DNA of 64,000 nucleotides, from assembly GCF_036884655.1 (NCBI RefSeq), contig NC_088335.1, positions 44,510,501 through 44,574,500 of the forward strand, read 5' to 3'. Positions within the stretch are counted from its first letter, which is position 1; each line of letters starts with the position of its first letter. The position numbers and the translations under genes were made by a program. Under the pieces are notes generated by a model. The model was not told where the DNA came from, did no database searches, and was given only the letters and a program-made list of their open reading frames with translations. This DNA comes from Musa acuminata AAA Group. Its lineage: Eukaryota > Streptophyta > Magnoliopsida > Zingiberales > Musaceae. This document shows, one piece after another, positions 35,501 through 48,425 of this stretch.

Positions 35501-38500
35501 TTGTGCCCAAAGCTGTATATAACTGGGTTGTCATTAGTTCAGCAAAGGTAATTAATTCAACACAATAAACTCCGCGGGTAAAACCATATCATTGGACGGG
35601 CATGAATATGTGTCCTAAAAATTATAATGCCTTACAAGAAAAAGAGTCCATAGAAAGCTCAGTGAATAGCAGTTAAAACTCTGTTGGTTGATGCTTTCCA
35701 TCCTAGAAACTTGACGATGGTCTATTTTATTTTAAAGGGAATCAACATCCTTTTTAAATCTAATGCTGACAATTACTAAACTATGAAAATGATAATCATT
35801 AACAATACCAAAAAGAACTTAATTTTATTGCCAAATGGAATGTACTAACCGTAGATGGAATGCTTCTATAGTCCTAGCACAGAAAATTTTTCAGTAATAT
35901 TAATGGTGTTATGTTTGCAACTATTTGATAAAAAATTGCAGCAAACAGTAACTATGTCACTATTGCACATGCAACAGAAGATTCTGCATGCTTGTCTGAG
36001 AATGCCTCTCCCTTGGTTTCCTAGTCTTAATGTAAAGGGGGTCCTACTCAAGAACATGAAAGCAGCATGGAGAGTTGATCAAAAGAACAACAAGAATTTA
36101 AGGTAAAGGTGATCAGATTTTTATATGATTCTGCACTCCAGTTGATCAAAAGAATAACAAAGGCCAATGTGCATACTTGAAAACATATCCGAAACAATTG
36201 AAGTTGCTATTGAAGGAGCACTAGATGATAACGGTGCATTGCACTTTTTACACTGCACAGAATAGAAAATAAAAGAGTTACATAATTTACAAGTGAGCAA
36301 ACTTTAAAGGATGCAGTTTCTATGTATCATATGCAGCAAAATATTGTGATAATCTAAACACAAAGTAGGTACTTTGGTGCAAATCAGAAAAAAACATTCA
36401 AGCTGTACTAATAAGCAAGTCTACTGCAACTTGATTCAGAAGAATACCAAAAAATAATGCATCATGTTAGAAATTTCCTTGAAACTCTGATAATTCAACC
36501 AAACAAAATTTTCACTTCAAGAAACCTCCTGCAGAAAGTGGAACCTAGTTGAAATATAAGCTGCACAGTATAAGCTGAGAATTGTCAACTTTAACCTCTA
36601 TTGTTTAAGCACCATGAAAAAATATCCAACAACGACAGCTTGTGAGCACTTAAAGAAAAAAAAAACTTGATCAGTATATATTAGCAGTTCAGATGGTTGC
36701 AGTTCCATAAGAACTATTCATGGTGACATATGTGCATCAGTCTTTGTTATTAAATAAAATCTCTCTCATGCAAAGGAGAAATGGTGCTCAATGAGCTTGG
36801 AAGTGTATATATGCCAACCACAGGTCTTTGCCTTTGTAATAGGAGAGCAATACCAATAACTTAGTAATCTTTACCTAATATCTAAAATAATCTATTAACT
36901 TGATGAGTTTAGTGAACTTCAAGCAAAGTAGATATCCTTTTATTCAGTTTTGCATCTTCTACAGAATGTTCTAGTGAAATATACATAATTCAAGACAACA
37001 AAGAAATATCTGATACTATGTGATAGATAAAAAAGCAGGTGAATGCTTGGCAACAGTAATATAAGAACTATTTAGGAACTAGACCACAGACGTAAGAGTT
37101 TCAAGATTATCTTAACAAAAGTTGGGAGGAAGCAAGGGTCTGTCAACATCAACAATGAAAGTCAATCCAAGAGATCCACACTGGAGTTGGACGAGCTCTA
37201 ATGCCAATATGATATAGGATAAATTCATGAACATAAGTTTTTTTTTTATGAGAACAGAGAAAGGAAAAGAAAGAGGAAATATAAGATAATGACCAAGCTC
37301 TACCTAAAAGAGTACTTCCAGGTCTGAAGGTCTCATACCCTTTGCATGTCTGACACATAGATGATGAGATCATATTATTGGAAAAAGATATGTTCTCACA
37401 CCACTCATACATAGTGTGAAAAAATTGTTATTCATTCATGAAGGATTCAATTGAGAACCAACCATTCATATATAGATAATCATAAAAAGGAGATCATTTT
37501 GGAAAATATGATGAAAACGATACATTTAAAAGTTTATGTAGTGAGACGCGATCTTGAGTTTCAAGGTATAGTTTTTCAATATAGTGATGTATACTGTTTA
37601 ATATGTATTTTGTTTTGTTAAGTTTGCTTTCAGTTTAAGCTTTCGACCTACTGTCCTCTTTAAAAAAAAAAGTTAGACTAATGAACTTCCTCTATCAATG
37701 TAGAGGAAGGACTGCAGAGGTCATTTCCATCCATCAGAAAAGTATATGGTTAGGATCTTCTACAATTAATATATGAAACCAAATCTTAGAAGACCATTCA
37801 AAATTAAAGTAGGAGGTTACACCACATAGATGATAGTTGAGACACATACAGTTTATGGCTGAGATGTGAAAAGTTGACCAATTAAAATTTAAAAGTACAT
37901 CTGGAGATGATTCTTTATTAACAAAGAACTTTTGCATATACTGCACTAGCCACTAGTTAGCCTCATTGCCCTTCACCCTCTTTCCTACTCTGTTGAACAG
38001 ATACAAATATGGCACACCAGTACCCAATAGTGCAGATATGCCAATATGTAACATCATATATTTCAGATATATAATATTGAATCGAACAAAGCTTGAAAAA
38101 CTTCTTATAGTGTGAGAATATTTAGGTTTTTGTAGAAAGCAATTTAACTACTAGCATTCTCTGCCTATTCATCATAAAAGAATATTTCTAATAACATAGT
38201 AATTCAAGAATATACAGAAGATAATAAGAACTAATAATAAATGAAGTAATTATTTTAATTTCATTAATAAATGAAGTAATAATCTTGATATAACAATAGA
38301 CATGAATCTATCTCTTTAACAATCACAAAATTTAAAATTCAAAAAATAACTTCCAAGAAGTTACATAATAGTGCAGATACGCCAATATGTCAGATCATAT
38401 GATTCACATCATGATATTATAACTTGGCAATTTATTATAGCATTAGAATATGTAGGCCTTTCTAGTGATAGATAATAACAAAGTAATTTACTAGCATTTT

Positions 38501-40954
38501 CTACTTACTCATCATAAAAGAATAATCTATTTTCTAACAATATGGTAATTCATGAACATACAGATTATAGAAAAAAATAGAACTTGTGATAAATGAAGTA
38601 AGACCATTATTATAATTTTCATTAGTCATAATTTGATGCTTGATATAAACAATAGATATGAATATATCTTTCTAACGATCACAACAACCAACATTTAAAG
38701 AATATCTTCCATGTCTCCACAAATATCTTATAAGAATCCGAAGAGTAATTAGTCATAGTTATAATCATGAAATGGTAAGGATTACATGTATACAAGGAAT
38801 ATCCTTCATGTACCATTTCCAGTAAATATTCAACATTGATACAACAAGGAATTCAAAGTCTGCATGTTTCCATAGCCTCTCCTTCTCAAACGCAAGCTAC
38901 CAGCATCATGAGCTAGGGTTAACATTTTTTTGTCTTCCTCCTCTTCCCACTCCTAATCCCCTATGTCTTCTTCTCTTTTTCCTATCATCTTCTCCTCTTC
39001 TTCTACCTGTTCTACTCTTCTCCTTCCTCACCTCTCTATCAATCTGAATCAGTGGGTAGGACTATGCCAGATCTCAGTATATCAGCAGATTGAATCAAAT
39101 TCAGCTGTCATTTGTCAACTAAGTCTATTGCAATTCCAAGATCACACCAAGAAATAATCATTGCAGTACTCTAACCATCCAAATCAGATTGGTTCAATGG
39201 AACCACGAAACCATGTCATGGAAACAAATTCAGGCAAGTTAATAGATCATGTGTACATGATTAACTTAGATAAAAAGGTACCATAAGCCACGCGCGTGAT
39301 AAAATATTTAACCTAATAGCACCAACAAACATTGGAGAACAGATAACTGAAGAGAAGTTTTACCAGTTCGTTCTATGAACAACAACTATATGATTTGTAA
39401 TCACTAAGAAAAAATATTTCATAATCTTCACAATAACGAAATATTACCTAAACTACAAAAGCTGGGATAAAATAGAAGTTAATAGGTTAAAATGTTATAA
39501 CAGCTATATAAGATAAAAGTAGTGATGTTCCTAATAATGAGACCGTTAAAATAAAATGAAGCATTTCTTTTTGACAAAACAAGCAAATGGACCTACCTCA
39601 GTGCGGGATGAGTAGTTATGAAAACCACAATTACATATCCAGTCACCATAGCGCCAGTCTTTTGGTGCTGGAAGAAGCTCACTTGGGTTGCCTGAAAACG
39701 AATATTGACCTCTACTATTTTGAGTGAAGGAGTAATTGAGAGCAGACTGCATCCCAAATTTATTATTCTCCCAAGATGACCAACTTGAACTGGGTAGAAG
39801 CGACTGAATAGCAGGATTGCCACTTAATGCTGAATTCATCTGTGACCCATAAAGTCCTTGTAGCATTCCAGTGTAATGTGCATTAGTCAACAGCGACGAA
39901 CCAGGCATTGCAAGAGCTGGCATTGCTGCTTCGTCCTTTGTTTGGCCACACTTTTTGCACTCTTCTCTGGATGCATAATTGTTGTTACTGCAACCTATTG
40001 ATCCATTTGGCATGCAAATCAAACACAGGTCCAGCAAAAACAGGACAGCCAGCAGAACACTATCAACCAGCCATATCAGATCAAGAATACAAGGAAACTT
40101 AATTCGATTGGAAATTTGACATAGAACAGATATTTTGATACTATAGATCCAAGCAAGTTTTTCTGACGGAAGATAGTTTTTTGAGATGAGTAACTTAAGT
40201 TGAATCCGACAACATTCCAATACACCAAGTACAAATTATGTTTAGTATGCAATCAGTAGCATCATGAATCACGTCCTTTCAATGAAGAAACTAACTTCTG
40301 AGTCCAATGAACAAATCATTTCCACAATCACTTGACTAATAATAATAAGAGTTTTATAATTTGCATTTTTAATTAACAAAAATGATGTCCATCAATAGCA
40401 TTGTGCATTAAGACAAAAATCAAACTAATAAGTCAACAAATAATAACTAAAAGATAGCATTTCCTTGTCTTCAAGACAAATGTGCATTCTACTTCAAAAG
40501 CAAATTTTCTAAAAAAAACCGAACCACCATGCTGTTGATGTGCACATACTATCTATATAGGCTTGATAACATCTACATAGTCATAATACTAAAGAGCGTC
40601 ACGAAATGTGAATATTTTTGGTCGGAACAGGCTGTCCAGTTTCTTACTATTTATATTGGCAGCGATGTTGGTTACTTACTGCTCACTGGATCATGCACAT
40701 GAAACGTTTGGTGCGAATCAACTATCATCTGAGATTTGTTTTACAGAGGTCAACTTCTCTCAGAATGAACCATGTTACCACCCTTTCTTAATTTCCTTTT
40801 TCTCCTGTTTTGCTCTAGATAAATTTCTTTGACAAGATTCCTCGGAACTCGGAAGTGATGGGGAGGGGAGTCCTAGGTTATAGCGTACGCAAACCGTGAC
40901 CAAAGTTAACTCCCAAAAATCCACCACCAAAAGGGGCACATGGCCTAAACCCAA

Positions 40955-41011
<57 letters not shown>

Positions 41012-41194
41012 GGTGAAGAGGGGATTACTGGTGCAGATCCAGTCGCCGACGCGGGGAAGCCACTTGGCGTCGGCAGGGGACATGGTGTCGACAAGGAGGC
41101 GGGGCTGCTTGCAGCGGTTACAGAAGCAGCGGAATGCATAGTTGCGGTTCCGGCAGCCGCTACACTCCCAGTCGCCTTCCTTCCCCTCCGCCAT
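31322..41194 (-). CDS. RanBP2-type zinc finger protein with four fingers
   Basis: Seven exons close into one 344-residue frame: 41194-41029, 39994-39597, 36252-36177, 35512-35421, 35348-35176, 33917-33837 and 31370-31322. Four fingers are visible: Cys 11/14/25/28, 54/57/68/71, 176/178/189/192 and 313/316/327/330, each headed by a DW pair and containing an NY/NF core. The third finger has C-x1-C spacing. This layout (start DWECSGCRNRNYAF, middle LGTK-LASEEF, late LIGKGAKHWRDGDWMC) matches an uncharacterised plant family, of which Arabidopsis AT2G17975 is, from memory, a member. Such fingers often bind single-stranded RNA, so a nuclear RNA-processing role is likely but inferred. ATG 41194 was chosen over 41371 because MAEGKEGDWEC is the family-like start. 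Introns 2 (3.3 kb) and 6 (2.5 kb) are long and repeat-laden. Fingers 2, 3 and 4 are each split by an intron. Confidence 0.88.
32441..32517. repeat. TA microsatellite, about 38 units, in the last intron of the zinc-finger gene
   Basis: An uninterrupted AT run within the intron 33836-31371. Translations of it give meaningless YIYIYI frames. Confidence 0.95.
35349..35420 (-). other. 72-nt in-frame intron of the zinc-finger gene (possible exitron)
   Basis: On the minus strand the segment starts GTAAGC and ends TTGCAAG. It is exactly 24 codons and has no stop in the frame of its flanking exons. Splicing it out is supported by family resemblance only; retention would add 24 residues with the translation starting VSITYTDAF. 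Confidence 0.6.
38028..38710. repeat. Imperfect tandem duplication, period about 341 bp, in intron 2 of the zinc-finger gene
   Basis: TAGTGCAGATATGCCAATAT begins at 38028 and TAGTGCAGATACGCCAATAT at 38369. Shared downstream blocks include ACTAGCATT-TCT, ATTCATCATAAAAGAATA, GGTAATTCA-GAA-ATACAGA and ATAAATGAAGTAA. Divergence is considerable, so the duplication is old. Confidence 0.75.
40957..41008. repeat. GA/CT microsatellite next to the first splice donor of the zinc-finger gene
   Basis: 26 GA units. On the transcribed strand this is CT, starting about 20 bases inside intron 1 (donor at 41028). Confidence 0.95.
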
Positions 41195-41371
41195 CGCGCC
41201 CGCCGCCCTTACTCCCCTCAGACCGCTCCTCCGCGCGGGAAGCGGCGGCGATAGCGACGATTCACGACTGAGAGAGCGCGAGCGAGAAGGAAGACCGGTG
41301 GAGAGTAGCGGTAGGTTGGGGTCAGAGCTCAGAAGAAAGCTGCGTCGCCAATTAAATCTGACCTCATCCAA

Positions 41372-42030
41372 TTTCTCAAGAATTTAACGATATATAGGAT
41401 TTTTTTTCTTCTTTTTTTTTTTCCTTTTTACTTACAAAGCGCACTAACGATATATAATTCGTAACGGTAAAGAGTGTTTGAACTCTTTGGGAAAAAGATA
41501 CGAGAAAGAAGAGGATAAAAATCACTATGGAAATAAATAACAAATACAAGATCAAAAATACTTTAGGAAAGATATTTAGGCTTGAAACGTGTATAAACAC
41601 TTTCCTAAAAACGATATTTGGACCCTCTTCTCAATAAGATTGCTCTGGGTTTAATGCAAATAGTTTTAGTGGATATGACAAACCTTTAGAAGATTTATAT
41701 TGACCAAACAATAAAGAATCTTCAGAGAGGAATTGGAGAATGTCTAACTCAATCACTTGGAGAGTAAAGAAGAAGAGCATGAAAGAATTGTGTTTGTAAT
41801 TTACCCCCAAATAACTATTTATAGATATTTTCTCAAAAGACATAATCTTTGAAAATTAACTATTTTCTCAAAAGACACAACCTTTGAAAATTATAACTAT
41901 TTTCTCAAAAGATACTACCTTTGAAAAATAACTATAATAAAAAAAGAAAACATCTTTTCAAATAAATCTTTTGAAAAAAAATTCTTTTTTTTTCTTTTTA
42001 ATTTGAACAATTTATAACACTCTCAACAAC
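41372..42030 (-). other. Upstream region of the zinc-finger gene, LTR-like fragment
   Basis: After the likely promoter the sequence resembles a retroelement LTR read on the minus strand. It starts TGTTGAGAGTGTTATAAATTG-like at 42029 and carries a TATAAATAG motif near 41815-41825. Three 36-37 bp tandem units beginning TATTTTCTCAAAAGA lie at 41825, 41861 and 41898. No partner LTR, clear left end or target duplication was found. The duplicated AACGATATATA (41387 and 41446) might be an edge. Confidence 0.35.
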
Positions 42031-44348
42031 ATAGGAAAAGGGACTCGAGTGCATCATAAATCTTTATGTCCTTTGATCATTGGTTGAACCGATCGAATCA
42101 AGAGGTTTAATTTTAAATATATATATTTATATATTATATGATATGATAAATATATTAATAATTATAAATAAATTTATAGTATAGTGAATGAGGATGATAA
42201 GAACAAAATCCACATATCGAAAGAATAAGAGAATAATCGATATAATATATTTTTTATTATAAGAAAAAAGCTTTAATACTCTTGAGAATTCATACATCAA
42301 ATAAAGCTTGAATCGTACTAAATCGGTTCAGAATCCGAATTTTTATTTTTATAAATATGCTTGAAATAAAAATTAATAGATAAAAAATTTATATTTATAA
42401 CTATGCTTGAAATAGAGGTTGATGTAAAGAAAATATTAGATTTGAGACAGAGATCAATGCACAAATGAAAAAAAGAATTATATAGAATTAAATGAAATAA
42501 AAAATAAATGAAGAAAACCTTATATGAATAATTCAATTTTCGTTTAATAATTATTTTTGAAAAAATAGATTAATAGATAAATTTTTTATTTAATCACTAT
42601 ATAGAGATTAATGTCAAAAAATGCAAATAAAGACACTCACCATGTGAATTACACATGATTTAATATTTTAGATATATTAACATTTATGTTGTACAAACTT
42701 TTAGGTTGTTTTGGTCTTTTCACAATGATTAGTGGACCAAACCGGTTGGGTTTTTTTCGTCTGAACCGGATGAGTTGCTTTTGGTTACAATATAAGATCT
42801 CGATGATCATTCAATAGAGAAGCTTAAAATTGCACATATAATATATGTATTCTAACTTGATCAATAGTTCGAACAATCAATGTTTCATGTGAGTTACATG
42901 TGATTGTTTCCTATAGTTTTGAGAGAGGTCTTGTGCATCATGCCTTGATCATTGATGCATTCATACAAATTATGGTAAATTTTTCTTACATATTTGAATG
43001 CCACGTAGATTTGAAGATTTGGTTCTCAAGGGAGCTCATCAAGTGAAGCTTGAGTAACATGAACTCAGCATAAGATTAATGAAAGCAGAAGACTTGCAAT
43101 TGAGGTGTATAAAAAAATTACTATGAGATTACTACAATATGGACGTACGTATATCGATCGATCGATGCTAGTCGAAAACATCTCACAGTGAAAAATAAAA
43201 ATAAAAGTATATCATTGAAAAGAAGAAAGTAGGAGAGAAGCATACCTTTCTTCTTCTTCTTTCTTTGTTCTTTGTTCTTTCTACAATTTATCCTCATTAC
43301 TTCTTTGTTGCTGCCTGTTGAATGAGAAAAAGAGATTGCCACTCTCTTATTATCACCCACTTTTCTTGAACATGCTTTGGAGGGAGACCAAGCTATGTTC
43401 TTTACACTTTTTAGTACCCCTAGCAACAATGAAAAAAGAGAGATGAGGAAGATACTCTTCCTCTATCTTGGTGTCCAAGAAAGGCACCTGCAGCATAAAA
43501 CCCTAACCCTAGAAAGGAAAAGGAGTGGATAAACACATGATTCAGTTCCAATCTGTATGCTCATATAATCCACCACTTGGGGTGCATCCATCATTAAAGG
43601 TGATGCACAAAATGGAGTATAGGAACAGCATCCTTTCTTCACATCTACTTTAACCATTCTAAAGTTGATAGCTTGAAGGATTGGAAAGTGGAGACAGCAT
43701 CTAAAATATGCTTGGGAAGCCTATGAAGACACACACTCTCTTTTGTGGATTACATGGTTTTTATAGTTTCGTAGCATGATCTTAATATAATACATATGGA
43801 GTGAAATTTTCCTGCTTGGGAGAGTATATATCCATGTTTAGATAGATAATTTGTTTAGGCTAAATAAAGATAATTTAGTGAAGCAAGGAAACATCACAAT
43901 CCGACGGTCAGGATTTCAAATTGGAGCGGGACCCGAGCGCGTTCGTTGATCATGATCGGCTCTCTACCCACATCACTGACCGTCCATTTCTGCATCGGTT
44001 CCGGCACGAACTTACCTGCTCCAGAAAGGTCGTGCCGTTTACGCGCGTGTACGAGGCGGCGGAACAACGGAACAACGAACCACAGAAGTAAGTCGGTTGA
44101 TGCAGTGCACGAGTCGCGACTACTAATTCTTTCCCTTCCCGTGGCGAAGACGAGGAAGGAGAGAGGGTGGGGAAATCAGGATTCTTTCTCTTTCACGCTC
44201 CGCCTTCGTGTGCTTCTCTTCGTCGCAATCTCTCTCCATTCTTTAATTTGATCTCTGTTTCTGTCCATTTTTGTTCTAATGGACGGCAATCTCTGAGGGG
44301 CCGTGGCGAGCGGGCGCGGCGGTTCTCGGCCTAACTGCATGCGACCTC
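42031..44348. other. Spacer, no supported gene
   Basis: 42031-43110 is AT-rich with nothing recognisable. On the minus strand 43121-43657 holds two adjacent open frames (43429-43121 and 43657-43463) with possible splice-like joins, but no family is recognised. 43900-44348 is GC-richer and is probably the upstream promoter of the HVA22-like gene; the open frame 43946-44251 in it is not convincing. Confidence 0.45.
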
Positions 44349-44355
44349 TATAAAT
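44349..44355 (+). promoter_or_regulatory. Candidate TATA box of the HVA22-like gene
   Basis: TATAAAT followed by a CT-rich stretch (44376-44440) typical of a plant transcription start and leader. The start codon is about 620 bases downstream, so a leader intron is possible but not demonstrable. Confidence 0.5.
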
Positions 44356-44972
44356 CGTTTGACACCCTGCGGTCGAAATCCTTCTCTCGCCATCTTTCTC
44401 GTGCTCGCCTCCTCGTCCTCCTCCTCCTCTTCTTCATTCTCGCTCGGGAGGAGTAAAGGCAGCGTCTTGTTCTTCTTCGTTGTCTCCTTCTAATAAAAAC
44501 GCACTTGTTTCCGGTATTCCTTTGTTTTATCACCCTCCTTTCTCTCGTATTGTTGTTTTTGAGGTTAATGGGATCGTTCTTGGATAGGCTGCAACGGTTC
44601 TTTTGAAATCTGCTTTGCGGTGCTTGAGTTTTGAGTTGGATTTCTAGGGATTTCGGTCCTGCGCTGTTATTATTTGCAATGATGTTAGTTTTGAAATCTG
44701 CTTCTTGTTTGATTTCTGTCTTAAATGATACCAATTTATCCTCCCCTCCGCGCCACCCCTCCCTCTCCGGAGTACATGGCAACATTGGCACTTTTTTTGT
44801 TCCTTGCATTAGTTGTTCTATTTGGGGAGGATTTTAATTGAATTAGCTTATTCGATGAGGTTTTCAATTAATTTCCTTTTGATCTTGGTGTATGCCTTCT
44901 GTTGATGAATGTTTTCTTCTGTTGCATACGTATCACACATTGGTTCATTCTTTTACATGGTAGACGGCCAAA

Positions 44973-47246
44973 ATGATCGGATCGCTTCTCAGTAGAGCGT
45001 TGTTGTAAGCAATTCTGCCCCGAGGTTGCTTGTTTGATTGTGGCAAACTAGAAGGTAAGTCTTGGTTTGCTGCATTGTTATTGCAGAATGGTCTTCGGCT
45101 ATGTTTACCCGGCTTACGAGTGCTACAAAACCGTGGAACTGAACAAGCCAGAGATTGAGCAGCTGCGATTCTGGTGTCAGTATTGGTCGGTCCTGTGCTT
45201 CTTCATTGAATGGCTTTGATGCAATATGTTGCACAAAAGATCATCACTTGCTTCTTGATTCCCTTTTGCAGGATTTTAGTTGCATCACTAACAGTTCTTG
45301 AGAGGGTTGGGGATACCTTTATTGCATGGTAAAGAACAATATATATTTTTGCTGATGACACACAATAATTGGTTCTGCAGAAGTTTAATGGATTCTTCTT
45401 TTCCTGCTCTAATTGCTCTCCTATATATGTTTTGTGAAGGTTGCCAATGTACAGTGAAGCAAAATTAGCGTTCTACATATATCTGTGGTATGCCAGAACA
45501 AAGGTGTCGTGTTTCTCCCCAAATTTCTATTAGCTGATAAATTTCATCATCATTTTCTTGTATCCCTAGCGATTTGAATTGTTGCAGGGAACAACATATG
45601 TCTATGAAAATTTCTTTCGACCATATATTGCAAAGTATGAAACTGAGATTGATCGTAATTTGCTTGAGTTGAGAAAAAGGGTTGGGGATGTGATGGTACG
45701 GTTTTGGCAGAAGGCAGCTAGCTATGGCCAGACAAGGTTCTTTGAATTTTTACAGTATGTTGCTTCACAGTCACAGGCACCAAGAGAACAGGGTGTTCAG
45801 GTATTGTTTGTTCAATATGATCTTTATTGGTTATCATAATTTCTTTCTGAAACATTTTTGGTTTATGAGTAGTTTTGACACTGTATTTTCTGAGCCTTTT
45901 TTTTAGTGACGACCATTTGGTGTAATCAGGACTTATCCCATTGCCTTTGATTTTAGTGATAGCACTGTAAGTTTCTAATAAATACCCATATGTGAAGCTT
46001 AACCCTATGCTTCCCATGGATCTGAAAGTTGTATTACTCTGGCCATCAAAATTTTGCTTCACATTTTGGTTGATGGTTTAGGCTTGCAATTGTCACTGGT
46101 TGTGTCAGATTTACAATATGTTGATCTTTTGCTTGCCATTTCTGTTGATATCTCTTATTCCTAGCCTATTGAACTTGTGATCATAAGTTGGTTGCATAAG
46201 CATGAAAAGATTGTCTATAGTGAGAAAGGTTGGTATGCCTTAAAATGCCACAAATGCCAAGGTTACCTGCTTCTCTCTTGTGTGTTTAAGTTTTAACTTG
46301 ACTTCCTTTCATGTTTCCTTTGCTTGCATCAGATGGTGTCAAAATCAAATGGTGTTCATATTTCATAATTGCTTGAATCAAGCATCGAAATCTGGAATAA
46401 CATTAAGAACAGATAAAGAATGCTGAGTTAATTGAAGATTTGATTGTAGAAGAAGATTTTAAAGTCTGATATCCCTACTTGATGACCTAACGGAGCAGTT
46501 GCATTCAGTTTAACCTCATTTTTGGACACTGTCAAATGGTTTGCTTCATTGAGTCATCTGATCACTGATGAATAAGAATCGGTATTTATCATCAAATCAT
46601 TGTCTTCAGGAGTTTTTAGAATGTATTTTCTAATTCAGGAGTCCAGATTGGCAGGATTACATGGCTCCTGACTGAAATATTGGTGGTTTTAGAGTGTAGC
46701 TTTTCTGAAACTGAGTTCCTAACCTTGTTGTCATAACCTTTGGATTCCAGAAGTCTGTGTAACAACAACCTAATTGACTTCAGCGTAGGTCATTGCACTT
46801 TAATGATCTCTAGAAGTTTGCTCCTCTTAACTGGAATGACTGTCTTGTATGATCTTTAAAGTTTTTTCCTAGAAAAAAAACAAGTTCCTATATTCTTTTT
46901 AATGTTATGTTGCATATGGCAATGCCAGCAAATCCAACAGCAATTGCAAGCACCCTCTGCATCATCAGTTGCTCAACAAAAACAATTGGACCTCTCTCAA
47001 CAAACATCAACAGTGCTGTCGAGGCCTACATCATCCGGTGGTGTTCATCCAGCGGTCTCTCCTGCCCAGCCACAAGCACCAGTGCCCAATCTTGCAAGTA
47101 AGGAGCAAATGCAGGTCAAAATAATCGGTTCTCCGGCCAATGAAGACTCAGATAAGACATCTCAAGGGACTGTAATTGAAGATGTGATACGGATGGCACG
47201 CACAAAGTTGAGAAACCGAACTGCTGTCAGCTCCTCTAGCCGTTAG
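44973..47246 (+). CDS. HVA22: HVA22-like (TB2/DP1, REEP family) ER membrane-shaping protein
   Basis: Six exons, 44973-45004, 45087-45185, 45272-45328, 45440-45503, 45588-45800 and 46929-47246, join with GT-AG introns into 260 residues. Exon 1 encodes only MIGSLLSRAL plus a split codon; including it gives the usual HVA22 start before MVFGYVYPAYECYKTVE. The TB2/DP1/HVA22 domain covers residues 10 to about 90, with short hydrophobic hairpins (WILVASLTVLERVGDTFIAW and the LAFYIYLWY region). Then come GTTYVYENFFRPYIAKYE, a basic helix, and a Gln/Ser/Pro-rich tail. REEP/HVA22 proteins curve tubular ER, and several plant members respond to ABA and stress. The length and extended tail fit the HVA22i/j group rather than the short barley HVA22 type. 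The gene appears intact; intron 5 is 1.1 kb. Assignment to i or j is not resolved. Confidence 0.92.
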
Positions 47247-48382
<1,136 letters not shown>

Positions 48383-48425
48383 AACAGAACCCCTCTCGCT
48401 CTCTCCCTCAGAGGATACATCAACG

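Noticed and set aside
39593..39823. 76-residue minus frame overlapping zinc-finger exon 2
   Set aside because: Different frame from the exon that carries the finger 2 to finger 3 coding sequence; a shadow.
43121..43657. Two adjacent minus-strand frames that could be exons of a small gene
   Set aside because: Splice-like joins exist but no family resemblance; composition is not clearly coding. Kept only as a note in the spacer entry.
43946..44251. 101-residue plus frame upstream of the HVA22-like gene
   Set aside because: It precedes a good TATA box, has no known motif and a mixed composition; more likely promoter sequence.
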